Shown here piece after piece: positions 34,292 through 41,578 of a stretch of 64,000 nucleotides of DNA; the stretch's first letter is position 1, and every line of letters begins with the position of its first letter. The position numbers and the translations under genes were made by a program. The notes under the pieces were generated by a model. It was not told the origin of the DNA. It did no database searches and was given only the letters and a program-made list of their open reading frames with translations. Source of the stretch: an uncultured Lachnospiraceae bacterium (lineage in GTDB: Bacteria > Bacillota > Clostridia > Lachnospirales > Lachnospiraceae); NCBI GenBank assembly GCA_934294885.1, contig CAKRAK010000011.1:1-64000 (forward strand). The letters run 5' to 3'.

Positions 34292-35197
34292 TTAGTTAAA
34301 TAATCCTGAAAAGAAATCCTTTAAAGAATCAATCAGCTTCTGGAAAAATCCCTTTGCCTGTTCCTTATCGATTCCCATGTCTTCCAGTTTGTTGAATAAG
34401 TCTGTAGCCTGAGCCTTCATGCTGTCAATATTCAGATTCAATCCATCAATCTTTTTCATAAGCGCAATAATCTGCTGTTTTTCTTCATCTGTAAGAGTAA
34501 CACCAACCTCTGAAGCACCTTCATCAATTACCTCGCTGATTTCCTCATCACTGTTCAAATCTCCTTCAACAACCTTTGCCTTAACAAAAGCAATTAATTT
34601 CTCAACATCCTCCGGATTTGCATCCTCTGCAATCTGGCTGGTTACAACCAATTCATTTACAGCTGTATCCATACTATTCTGAGAAATATTTTCTCCTGTT
34701 AATTCGGAGTATGCCTTCATGGCACCGACCAATGCTGCTGTACCGGTAATAGAAAATGGTCCCGCAACAATAACATCTGCATCCTCGATTCCTGCTGTAA
34801 TCAATGCGTTGGTATACATACCTGCTGTACAATAAGAGATATTCTTTGTCTCAACATTGATTCCATGTCCTTTTTCCTTTCTTACAACAATAACAGAAGA
34901 AAGGGCTCTGGAACCTATAATGCTGCTGTCTAAGTAGCTGCCCAGATAATTCTTCTCATCCTGATTGGTAATCTGACCAACGGAATAATTTGCAAGATCC
35001 GCCTCCGTAATTCCCATCAAACCTAATACGGTAGCTTTCTCATCTGCAGTTAAGTCTGCACCGAATGATACATATACATCCTTTGGGTTTTCATCTGTTA
35101 CTGCATCTGCTTTGGCACTTATGCTTGTAGCCGGCAATGTAAGTAATATTGTAAGTGTCATTAACACTGCTGTAAGCTGTTTCATTATTTTCTTCAT
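34292..35197 (-). CDS. Secreted DUF1002 protein
   Basis: 301 residues. A cleavable signal peptide ends near residue 31 (SISAKADA). The body matches DUF1002: VYVSFGADLTADEKATVLGLMGI, DEKNYLGSYLDSSIIGSRALSSVIVVRKEKGHGINVETKNISYCTAGMYTNALITAGIEDADVIVAGPFSITGTAALVGA. The C-terminal 110 residues are helical and acidic, ending in a hydrophobic DFFSGLFN. These proteins are common in Firmicutes and have no known function; surface or sporulation-related roles have been suggested in general. AGGAGG precedes the start. Confidence 0.9.
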   Translation of the reverse strand: MKKIMKQLTAVLMTLTILLTLPATSISAKADAVTDENPKDVYVSFGADLTADEKATVLGLMGITEADLANYSVGQITNQDEKNYLGSYLDSSIIGSRALSSVIVVRKEKGHGINVETKNISYCTAGMYTNALITAGIEDADVIVAGPFSITGTAALVGAMKAYSELTGENISQNSMDTAVNELVVTSQIAEDANPEDVEKLIAFVKAKVVEGDLNSDEEISEVIDEGASEVGVTLTDEEKQQIIALMKKIDGLNLNIDSMKAQATDLFNKLEDMGIDKEQAKGFFQKLIDSLKDFFSGLFN

Positions 35198-35409
35198 ATC
35201 CCTGCCTCCTTGTAAATATCATGCTTTCCGGATTCCTAATGTTTTGTCCTGTGTCACATATCAACCGACACCATCTCGAAAATGCATAATTTACTTTCAT
35301 TTCCAATGTATCATATCATTGGATATTTTCATCGTCAACCATTCATTTCTTACAAAAAAATGTCAATTCCGTCTTTTCCAATCCGGATGTTCCATTTATG
35401 TCGGTTTCC

Positions 35410-36228
35410 TTAGTCACGTCTTCTTCCGCCACCTAAATATCTGGTTACATAGTACAAAATCTGCATAACAGATGTAACCAAAGCTGCAACATAAGTCATA
35501 GCTGCCGCAGTTAAAACCTTCTTTGCGCCCTTGTAATCATCCTCTGCAAAATGACCACTGTCCCGGATAACCGCCAATGCCCGGTTTGATGCGTCAAATT
35601 CCACCGGTAATGTCACCAGCTGGAATATTGCTACCAGAGAAAACAGCAGAATTCCTAAAAAGATAATACTTCTTCCTAATGTACCTCCACCAAAAAGGCA
35701 GCCCACCAAAATCATAATCGGTCCTACACTGGAACCAAAGTTACAAACCGGAATAATCGCATTCCTTAATTTGATGGGAGCATACTCCTCTGCATGCTGT
35801 ACCGCATGTCCCGCCTCATGGCAGGCAACACCGATGGCACCGATAGAGGTTGAATTATATACCGCACTGGATAATCGGATTACATTATCTCTTGGATCAA
35901 AATGATCCGTTAACTCTCCTGCTACATGTTCAATCCTTACATAAGTAAGACGGTTCTGATCCAATACCATACGGGCAGCCTCTGCTCCGGTCATGCCTCT
36001 GGAATTACTGATATGGTTATATTTCTGAAAGGTAGATTTTACCTTTGCCTGAGCCCACAAACCAAGAATCAGTGCCGGCAGCATGAATATCAAATAAGAA
36101 AGATATCCATAACCGTATCCGTAGCCATATCTGTAGCCACTGTAATATCCGTCTGAATATGCCATCATAGACAATATTCCGCTTAATTTTGTTATTCCGA
36201 TCGCGCCCTGTAATAAAATTCCGTTCAT
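35410..36228 (-). CDS. YugP-like zinc metallopeptidase (membrane)
   Basis: 272 residues. A short Tyr/Gly-rich segment (YSGYRYGYGYGYGYLSY) precedes the first membrane helix. The zinc site HEAGH is in ACHEAGHAVQHAEEYAPIKLRNAIIP, and further helices follow (GSSVGPIMILVGCLF and the RSIIFLGILLFSLVAIFQLVTLPVEFDASNRAL block, typical of this family). It is predicted to be an integral membrane neutral protease of unknown substrate. GGAG eight bases upstream favours the ATG at 36228 over the GTG three codons earlier. A TTGACA/TATAAA promoter lies at 36341-36368. Confidence 0.92.
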   Translation of the reverse strand: MNGILLQGAIGITKLSGILSMMAYSDGYYSGYRYGYGYGYGYLSYLIFMLPALILGLWAQAKVKSTFQKYNHISNSRGMTGAEAARMVLDQNRLTYVRIEHVAGELTDHFDPRDNVIRLSSAVYNSTSIGAIGVACHEAGHAVQHAEEYAPIKLRNAIIPVCNFGSSVGPIMILVGCLFGGGTLGRSIIFLGILLFSLVAIFQLVTLPVEFDASNRALAVIRDSGHFAEDDYKGAKKVLTAAAMTYVAALVTSVMQILYYVTRYLGGGRRRD

Positions 36229-36340
36229 AATTACCACTCCATTTTCAACTTCATTGTAACCGTAGTTACAATTCTAAAACTCTTTTCCGTAATCTTTACT
36301 ATAACATAAAATATACAGGATTCCATTATTTTATGCCATC

Positions 36341-36368
36341 TTTATAGGTTAGTACATCATTATGTCAA
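36341..36368 (-). promoter_or_regulatory. Promoter for the YugP-like protease gene
   Basis: TTGACA and TATAAA with 16-bp spacing on the minus strand, about 113 bp before the ATG. Confidence 0.55.
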
Positions 36369-36403
36369 AAATATGTGTCCTTTTTGTGTTTTTCAGGGAA
36401 AAT

Positions 36404-36447
36404 CCGGCATCCTGCAGGCATTTTTCCGGCATCCTGCAGGCATTTTT
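36404..36447 (+). repeat. Two 22-bp direct repeats upstream of the ncRNA promoter
   Basis: The unit CCGGCATCCTGCAGGCATTT plus two further Ts occurs twice back to back and ends 3 bp before the -35 box at 36451. Each copy contains the palindrome CCTGCAGG. This is a possible regulator-binding array in the divergent region between the protease gene and the structured RNA. Confidence 0.8.
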
Positions 36448-36450
36448 CCG

Positions 36451-36479
36451 TTGACATATGTATATACATTTGATATATT
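36451..36479 (+). promoter_or_regulatory. Promoter of the structured RNA with palindrome in its spacer
   Basis: Consensus TTGACA, a 17-bp spacer and TATATT. The spacer contains the perfect 12-bp palindrome ATGTATATACAT, a likely operator. Transcription would start near 36486, about 25 nt before the predicted RNA stem. Confidence 0.7.
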
Positions 36480-36510
36480 GTTTGAAATACTCTTTGCACT
36501 GCATATATAC

Positions 36511-36742
36511 AGTACAAACTGAGCAGGCCGAAACTTAACTTTCAGGCAAATAATGCAGGGTAAATTTTCAGTCTGCAAGACGGAGGCATGAGCCGTAGCA
36601 GGCTACGTCGATGGATGACAACGCAGCAGATGGAAATTTACACAAGCTATTTGGCGAAATGTCAACGAGACAGTACACTAGTTTTGGAGCCGGGTCGATA
36701 TCGACAGTGGATACCATCCGCGGGACAGTAGTTGCTTATACT
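36511..36742 (+). ncRNA. Structured RNA resembling the raiA motif, upstream of a CDF exporter gene
   Basis: This region has no plausible protein but dense pairing potential. A closing stem pairs AGTA/AACT at 36511-36520 with AGTT/TACT near 36731-36742. A long arm pairs AAATTT...CTGC (36552-36575) with GCAG...AAATTT (36628-36645). Inside is a multiloop closed by GACG/CGTC holding GGC-ATGA-GCC and TAGC-AG-GCTA hairpins, and a 3' domain has GTCGATATCGAC and GTGGAT/ATCCGC stems. A TTTTTTT run follows at 36755. Size, U-tract and blocks such as GATGGATGACAACGCAGCAG recall the raiA RNA of Firmicutes. A metal riboswitch for the downstream exporter is the main alternative. Family assignment is from memory. 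Confidence 0.6.
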
Positions 36743-36840
36743 GATTCGTGGGTGTTTTTTTATACTCTTTTATCACATCCACATCTATCAGCAGTTGCCC
36801 TAGAGCTATCAACTTATTTATCTTAAGGAGGATAACTATT

Positions 36841-37728
36841 ATGGACGATTTTCAAAAAACAGCAACCAGGGTTTCGGTTGTCAGTATTCTGGGAAACATT
36901 TTACTTTCAATTTTTAAATTGATAGCCGGCATCGTGGCTCATTCCAATGCAATGATCAGTGATGCGGTTCATTCCGGTTCGGATGTGGTCAGCAGCATCG
37001 TGGTAATCATCGGTATTCGCCTGTCTACCAAGGAATCTGACAAGGAACATCCTTACGGACATGAACGCTTAGAATGTGTTGCAGCTATTATTCTTTCCGT
37101 ACTTCTTTTTATAACCGGTGGCGGTATTGGATTCACTGCACTTAAAAATATCTATACCGGAAGCTACAAAACACTGGCGGTTCCCGGCGTTTTAGCCCTT
37201 GTTGCCGCAATTATTTCTATTGTTGTGAAGGAAGCAATGTTCTGGTATACAAGATTTTACGGTAAAAAATATGATTCATCCGCTTTGATGGCAGACGCAT
37301 GGCATCATCGTTCCGATGCATTATCATCTGTAGGTGCCTTAATCGGTATCGGATTTGCAATATTAGGGTATCCGATCTTTGATTCTATCGCAAGTGTAAT
37401 CATCTGCGTATTCATTATAAAAGCAGCCTATGATATATTCATGGATGCCATTGATAAAATGGTGGATCATTCCTGCGATGCAGAATTTGAGGATAAAATA
37501 AAAACAAGTGCTCTCCAAATAAAGGGTGTACTTGGTATTGATCTTTTAAAGACCAGAGTTTTCGGAAACAAGGTTTATGTCGATTTGGAAATCTGTGCCG
37601 ACGGGAACATTTCATTAAATGAAAGCCATGACATTGCAGAACAGGTTCACGACGCCATCGAGCAACAATTTCCAAAGGTAAAACACATCATGGTACATGT
37701 AAATCCCCAGACACCGGAAGATATCTGA
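36841..37728 (+). CDS. Cation diffusion facilitator (CDF) metal exporter
   Basis: 295 residues, six membrane helices and a C-terminal metal-binding cytoplasmic domain. The transport-site residues are visible in AHSNAMISDAVHSGSDVVSS (TM2) and DAWHHRSDALSS (TM5), in the H/D pattern of Zn2+, Mn2+ or Fe2+ exporters. The C-domain shows SALQIKGVLGIDLLKTRVFG, YVDLEICADGNISLNESHDIAEQVHDAIE and a final HIMVHVNP. AAGGAGG lies 9 bp before ATG 36841; an earlier in-frame ATG has no ribosome site. The preceding structured RNA may be independent or part of the leader. Metal not determinable. Confidence 0.93.
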   Translation: MDDFQKTATRVSVVSILGNILLSIFKLIAGIVAHSNAMISDAVHSGSDVVSSIVVIIGIRLSTKESDKEHPYGHERLECVAAIILSVLLFITGGGIGFTALKNIYTGSYKTLAVPGVLALVAAIISIVVKEAMFWYTRFYGKKYDSSALMADAWHHRSDALSSVGALIGIGFAILGYPIFDSIASVIICVFIIKAAYDIFMDAIDKMVDHSCDAEFEDKIKTSALQIKGVLGIDLLKTRVFGNKVYVDLEICADGNISLNESHDIAEQVHDAIEQQFPKVKHIMVHVNPQTPEDI

Positions 37729-37745
37729 CACCGTGTAAGGTACCT

Positions 37746-37943
37746 ATTGCGAAACACTACACAGTTTTAATTAATATAAGCCCCTTCCATATGATATATA
37801 AACAGGCTCTTGTAGCACACCGGTACTTAATGAAGGAAAGCGTTAAGCGTATCCTGAATTTAGTACCGCTGTGTGCGGATGAAGCGCAAGCGTGCCTGCG
37901 TTATATATCATATGGAAGGGGCTTATAAGTTGTGTTTCGCAAT
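37746..37943. repeat. Family A nested-hairpin element, copy 1
   Basis: Perfect 12-bp terminal inverted repeats (ATTGCGAAACAC / GTGTTTCGCAAT) enclose a second 25-bp-class arm (AAGCCCCTTCCATATGATAT and complement). Inside is the family core: AGGCTCTTGTAGCACACCGG, TACTTAATGAAGGA, a GCG loop, TCCTGAATTTAGTACC, GCTGTGTGC, ending GTGCCT. It sits between the CDF gene and gatD (convergent) and could also end both transcripts. It contains no open reading frame. Confidence 0.95.
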
Positions 37944-37958
37944 GACCTGATACACGTT

Positions 37959-38696
37959 CTAGCAGCCCAACTGTTTTTGGATGTCATTCAGTGCTGCATC
38001 CTCCATCTCATGCTCTAACGGAGGAAGTGTTTCTCCGAATTTTCTCTCGTATGCAATGGATAACAGCTCATCTGCAATCCGGGCATTTTTCGGAAGCAAA
38101 GGACCATGGGAATAGGTTGCAAATACATTCTTATATCTGGCACCTTCCGTTCCGTCTTCTCCGTTATTACCATAGCCTTTTATAATTTTGCCCATAGGCT
38201 TTACAGCCTCTCCAAGCCATGTTTGTCCGTTATGATTTTCGAATCCTACAATCGGGAAGGTTTCCCCATTTTCTTTTTCATACTCATAGACAAAATTACC
38301 GATCATTCGTTTGTCAGAGGCTGTTGTATATACATCAATACCTCCAAGGAAATCCACTCTGGTTCCGTCTGCCGCCTCATAATATTTTCCAAGCATCTGA
38401 TAACCGCCACAGATTCCAAGAACAACGGTTCCTTTTTCAATCTCCCCAATCAGCCATTCTGATTTGTACTGAAACAGGTCTTTAACCAGTAATTCCTGTT
38501 CAAAGTCCTGACCACCGCCAACAAATATAATGTCATACTCCTTTGACCGGTCAATCTCCCCAAAGGACACTTTATCTACCTGACAGCCGATTCCCCGCCA
38601 TGCAAGACGTTTTTCCATAGTGCGGATATTTCCATTGTCACCATATAAATTCAATATATCATAATATAAATGACATACGCTTAAACTCTTTTCCAT
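37959..38696 (-). CDS. gatD: Lipid II isoglutaminyl synthase, glutaminase subunit
   Basis: 245 residues with a class I (CobB/CobQ-like) glutaminase fold: LYYDILNLYGDNGNIRTMEKRLAWRGI at the start, VGGGQDFEQELL, nucleophile Cys in LGICGGYQMLGKYYEA, FENHNGQTW, and the catalytic His in ATYSHGPLLPKNA. With MurT it amidates the alpha-carboxyl of D-Glu in lipid II. GAGGAG five bases before MEKSLSV defines the start. In most Firmicutes gatD directly follows or precedes murT; here the two are separated by a 315-bp gap containing a family A hairpin. Confidence 0.93.
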   Translation of the reverse strand: MEKSLSVCHLYYDILNLYGDNGNIRTMEKRLAWRGIGCQVDKVSFGEIDRSKEYDIIFVGGGQDFEQELLVKDLFQYKSEWLIGEIEKGTVVLGICGGYQMLGKYYEAADGTRVDFLGGIDVYTTASDKRMIGNFVYEYEKENGETFPIVGFENHNGQTWLGEAVKPMGKIIKGYGNNGEDGTEGARYKNVFATYSHGPLLPKNARIADELLSIAYERKFGETLPPLEHEMEDAALNDIQKQLGC

Positions 38697-38836
38697 TGCA
38701 ACTCCTCTTGTCTCCTTCTTATATAATGTAACACAACGCAATATAAAACATTCCGTAACCTACTTTATTGCCGTAGCCTACCTTTTTGTCGCATCCTCAA
38801 ATATAATAACACTTATTAATACAAAATGTTCCGTAA

Positions 38837-38994
38837 GGATTTGTGCAGAATTTAATATGATATATAAGCAGGCTCTTGTAGCACACCGGTACTTAATGAA
38901 GGAACGCGTTAAGCGTATCCTGAATTTAGTACCGCTGTGTGTGGATGAAGTGCAAGCGTGCCTGCGTTATATCTATTAAATTCTGTACAAATCC
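38837..38994. repeat. Family A nested-hairpin element, copy 2 (between gatD and murT)
   Basis: Outer arms GGATTTGTGCAGAATTTAAT and the complement, with one mismatch, enclose the same core as copy 1, including CACACCGGTACTTAAT, AAGGA/TCCT and TTTAGTACCGCTGTGTG. It lacks the GCGAAAC termini of copies 1 and 4. It lies within what should be the murT-gatD operon. Confidence 0.95.
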
Positions 38995-39011
38995 AAGGGA
39001 AATGCCCTTTA

Positions 39012-40388
39012 TTAATGCTCATACTTCTTTAACGGAACAAACTCCGAAAGCTTATCCCGAAACTCCAGCATACAGGTATAAGACAGCACCAGAAATGTCT
39101 GCTCTCCGGCATCCTTAAGCTCCTGAATCAACTGCTTATAATCCTTTTCCACCCGGAATTTTCCGGTATCAAAATCTGCATATTTCAGACGAAGCTGCAT
39201 ATCATAAGCACGCTTTCCGGTAAAGAAGAAATGCTTTGCTCCGGCAGCAGCCTCTGTTAATCGTTCAAACTCCACATCATAAATCCATGAAATGTCTTTT
39301 CCGTCGGCATAGTTATCATTTAGTCCAAAGACAATATTTCCTTCCGGCTTTTGCTGAATCAAAAACTGCAATACCTCATTAAATCCGGCAGGATTTTTGA
39401 CGAGCACAAGGTCTAATGTCGTAGCTCCAAGCTGTACCTTTTCCATTCGTCCAAAATGGGTTGTTAATGCACCAAGCACCGATACCATTTTTTCTTCCGG
39501 CAATTGAATCAAATGGGCAATGGTGGCCGCCGCCAAAGCATTATACAGATTGTATCCGCCGGGAAGCATAACCGTTGCCGTTATCTTCTTCCCAAACACA
39601 TCCATTTCCACAACCTCGGATTCCTCATGCCACTCTATTACCTTTGTTAAGCCAACATCCGGTGTCTGTCGCCTGTAACCACATTTTTCACAATAAAATC
39701 CTCCTAAGTGACCGAAGGTACGATATTCATATTGGTATTTTGTCTTACAGTGAATACAATAAACCGCATCGGAAATATCGGAAGAACTGCCCTCATATAA
39801 GGGACCGTTTACACCAAAATAATATAATTCCTTATGAGGCAGCTCACTTAAAGAAGAAGTCAGGGAACAATCTGCATTTAAAACAAGTTTTACATTGGGA
39901 AGCTGTTCCAATGCATCCCGAATCTTTTTAACCGTAGTCAAAACCTCTCCATAACGATCCAGCTGGTCACGGAACACATTTGTTACAACTACCGTTACAT
40001 CCAGTTGTCCAAAATGCCGGACAATAGATTTCATCGCTGCTTCATCACACTCCAACAATGCATAGTCCGTCTTAACCTTACCATTCATTCCCGCTGCGCC
40101 TACAAAGGCAGATACAACACCACCTAACAGATTGGCTCCTGCATCATTACAAAACACCGTCTCTCCCTTTGCCTCTATCATATCCCGAATCACATGACAG
40201 GTTGTGGTTTTTCCGTTGGTTCCGGTTACGCAGATTATCTTCATATCCTTTGCCAGATGGCGGAGAATATCAGGACAGATTTTTAACACTACCTTACCCG
40301 GCAGAGAGGTTCCGCCGCTTCCCGCCAGCTTCAATATTTTTGTTGTGAATTTTCCGGCCCATACAGCCACCGTCGATTTTACACTCAT
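39012..40388 (-). CDS. murT: Lipid II isoglutaminyl synthase, Mur-ligase-like subunit
   Basis: 458 residues. Mur-ligase ATPase motif VTGTNGKTTTCHVIRDMI near residue 55, and a MurT-specific zinc ribbon (CIHCKTKYQYEYRTFGHLGGFYCEKCGYR) in the central domain. The C-terminal DUF1727 part includes LVKNPAGFNEVLQFL and FGLNDNYADGKDISWIYDVEFE. It activates the D-Glu carboxylate with ATP and receives ammonia from GatD. AGGAG six bases upstream supports the start. The promoter direction places gatD downstream of murT, across the copy 2 hairpin. Confidence 0.95.
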   Translation of the reverse strand: MSVKSTVAVWAGKFTTKILKLAGSGGTSLPGKVVLKICPDILRHLAKDMKIICVTGTNGKTTTCHVIRDMIEAKGETVFCNDAGANLLGGVVSAFVGAAGMNGKVKTDYALLECDEAAMKSIVRHFGQLDVTVVVTNVFRDQLDRYGEVLTTVKKIRDALEQLPNVKLVLNADCSLTSSLSELPHKELYYFGVNGPLYEGSSSDISDAVYCIHCKTKYQYEYRTFGHLGGFYCEKCGYRRQTPDVGLTKVIEWHEESEVVEMDVFGKKITATVMLPGGYNLYNALAAATIAHLIQLPEEKMVSVLGALTTHFGRMEKVQLGATTLDLVLVKNPAGFNEVLQFLIQQKPEGNIVFGLNDNYADGKDISWIYDVEFERLTEAAAGAKHFFFTGKRAYDMQLRLKYADFDTGKFRVEKDYKQLIQELKDAGEQTFLVLSYTCMLEFRDKLSEFVPLKKYEH

Positions 40389-40461
40389 GTTGTACTCCTA
40401 TTTTCTGTTACTGTTATTTTTAGTATATCCATTTTAAAGAAACTACACAATACTACAGGTT

Positions 40462-41334
40462 TTATATTTCAATATCATAAGATACCGAAAATTCCTCTCC
40501 TGCCTCTAATACATGTCCGTATTCTCTCTCTTCCAAAGTTCCGGTAAATTCCTCACTGTCGCATCTTCCGTACCATGGTTCAATACAGACAAAAGGTGCA
40601 TTCTTCTTTGCCGGCGACCACAATCCGAATAACGGTGCGTCAAAGGTTACAGTCAGATATGGATTGCCATCCGGCATACATAAAGCAACCTTATGTGCCT
40701 GATTTCCCTCTATTACCAGCGCATCCTCATCAAACAAATGGGCATCAATCAAAAGCTTACCGCCATTGGTAGCCAATACATTATCCTTCTTGTAGACAAG
40801 TCCATTCTCACTGAGCTTCGAATAAGTCAGATCTTTATCCGTATCAAAGGAGATAAAATAATCCGTCTGTTTTCCCTTTCCATCTATAGGACACATAAAT
40901 GCAGGGTGACCACCGATGGAAAAATACATCGGCTTATCATCTTCATTAATAACTCTCCACATAACAGTAAGATGATTTCCATTGAGACGATAGCCAATCT
41001 CTAATGTAAATGCAAAGGGATATTTCTCATATGTACTGTCATCGGAATTTAAAGAAAACCAAACCTCATTGCCATCATTGGATACAAGAGAAAATTCCAT
41101 ATCCCTTGCAAAGCCATGCTGACCCATAGGGTAAGCCTTTCCATCATATAAAAACTCCTTATTCTTGAGACTTCCAACAAAAGGAAACAGCACCGGAGAA
41201 TTTCTTTTCCAGAACTTCTCATCTCCATTCCATAAATATTCTGCATTTGCAGCCTTCTTTATCAGGCTGCACATCTCTGCTCCAAAATGATTAACGGTAA
41301 CCTTCATCACATCATTCTCAATTACTGCCTGCAT
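40462..41334 (-). CDS. Aldose 1-epimerase family protein (LacX type)
   Basis: 290 residues with the galactose mutarotase beta-sandwich pattern of the LacX subgroup: FGAEMCSLIKKAANAEYLWNGDEKFWKRNSPVLFPFVGSL, YPMGQHGFARDMEF, the substrate His in SIGGHPAFMCPIDG, and FVCIEPWYGRCDSEEFTGTLEEREYGHVLEAGEEFSVSYDIE (general acid Glu). It probably interconverts sugar anomers in the cytoplasm. GGAGG precedes the ATG. Not obviously linked to either neighbour. Confidence 0.9.
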   Translation of the reverse strand: MQAVIENDVMKVTVNHFGAEMCSLIKKAANAEYLWNGDEKFWKRNSPVLFPFVGSLKNKEFLYDGKAYPMGQHGFARDMEFSLVSNDGNEVWFSLNSDDSTYEKYPFAFTLEIGYRLNGNHLTVMWRVINEDDKPMYFSIGGHPAFMCPIDGKGKQTDYFISFDTDKDLTYSKLSENGLVYKKDNVLATNGGKLLIDAHLFDEDALVIEGNQAHKVALCMPDGNPYLTVTFDAPLFGLWSPAKKNAPFVCIEPWYGRCDSEEFTGTLEEREYGHVLEAGEEFSVSYDIEI

Positions 41335-41363
41335 CTGATTTCCTCCTTTTATATTAAATAAAC

Positions 41364-41578
41364 ATAGGCAATTGCGAAACGCTCAACAACCGATATTACT
41401 TGTGCAAATTTTAATATAATATATAAGCAGGCTCTTGTAGCACACCGGTACTTAACGAGGGAAAGCGTTAGCGTATTCCGAGTTTAGTACCGCTGTGTGC
41501 GGATGAAGCGCAAGCGTGCCTGCGTTATATATATTAAATTTGTGCAAATGTATGGAAAAACCTCTGGCAAACGCCTAT
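41364..41578. repeat. Family A nested-hairpin element, copy 3, overlapping the jetC stop
   Basis: Starts ATAGGCAATTGCGAAACGC and ends GGCAAACGCCTAT. Inside are AATATAATATATAAGCAGGC, the CACACCGGTACTTAACGAGG/TTCCGAGTTTAGTACCGCTGTGTGC core and the return arm. The last bases, CTATA on the plus strand, include the TAG stop (41575-41577) of the SMC gene, so the element has set that gene's end. Confidence 0.95.

Noticed and set aside
36511..36742. Reading frames on the plus strand across the ncRNA region, including a longer start for the CDF exporter
   Set aside because: No ribosome site, no recognisable protein family, and the region is covered by dense RNA pairing; the GGAGG-led ATG at 36841 starts a standard-length exporter.
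36511..36742. NiCo or Mn2+ (yybP-ykoY) riboswitch
   Set aside because: Tempting because of the downstream metal exporter and a GCCGGG...GGGACAGT block, but the expected four-way junction arrangement could not be completed and the RNA is about twice as long. Kept as an alternative only.
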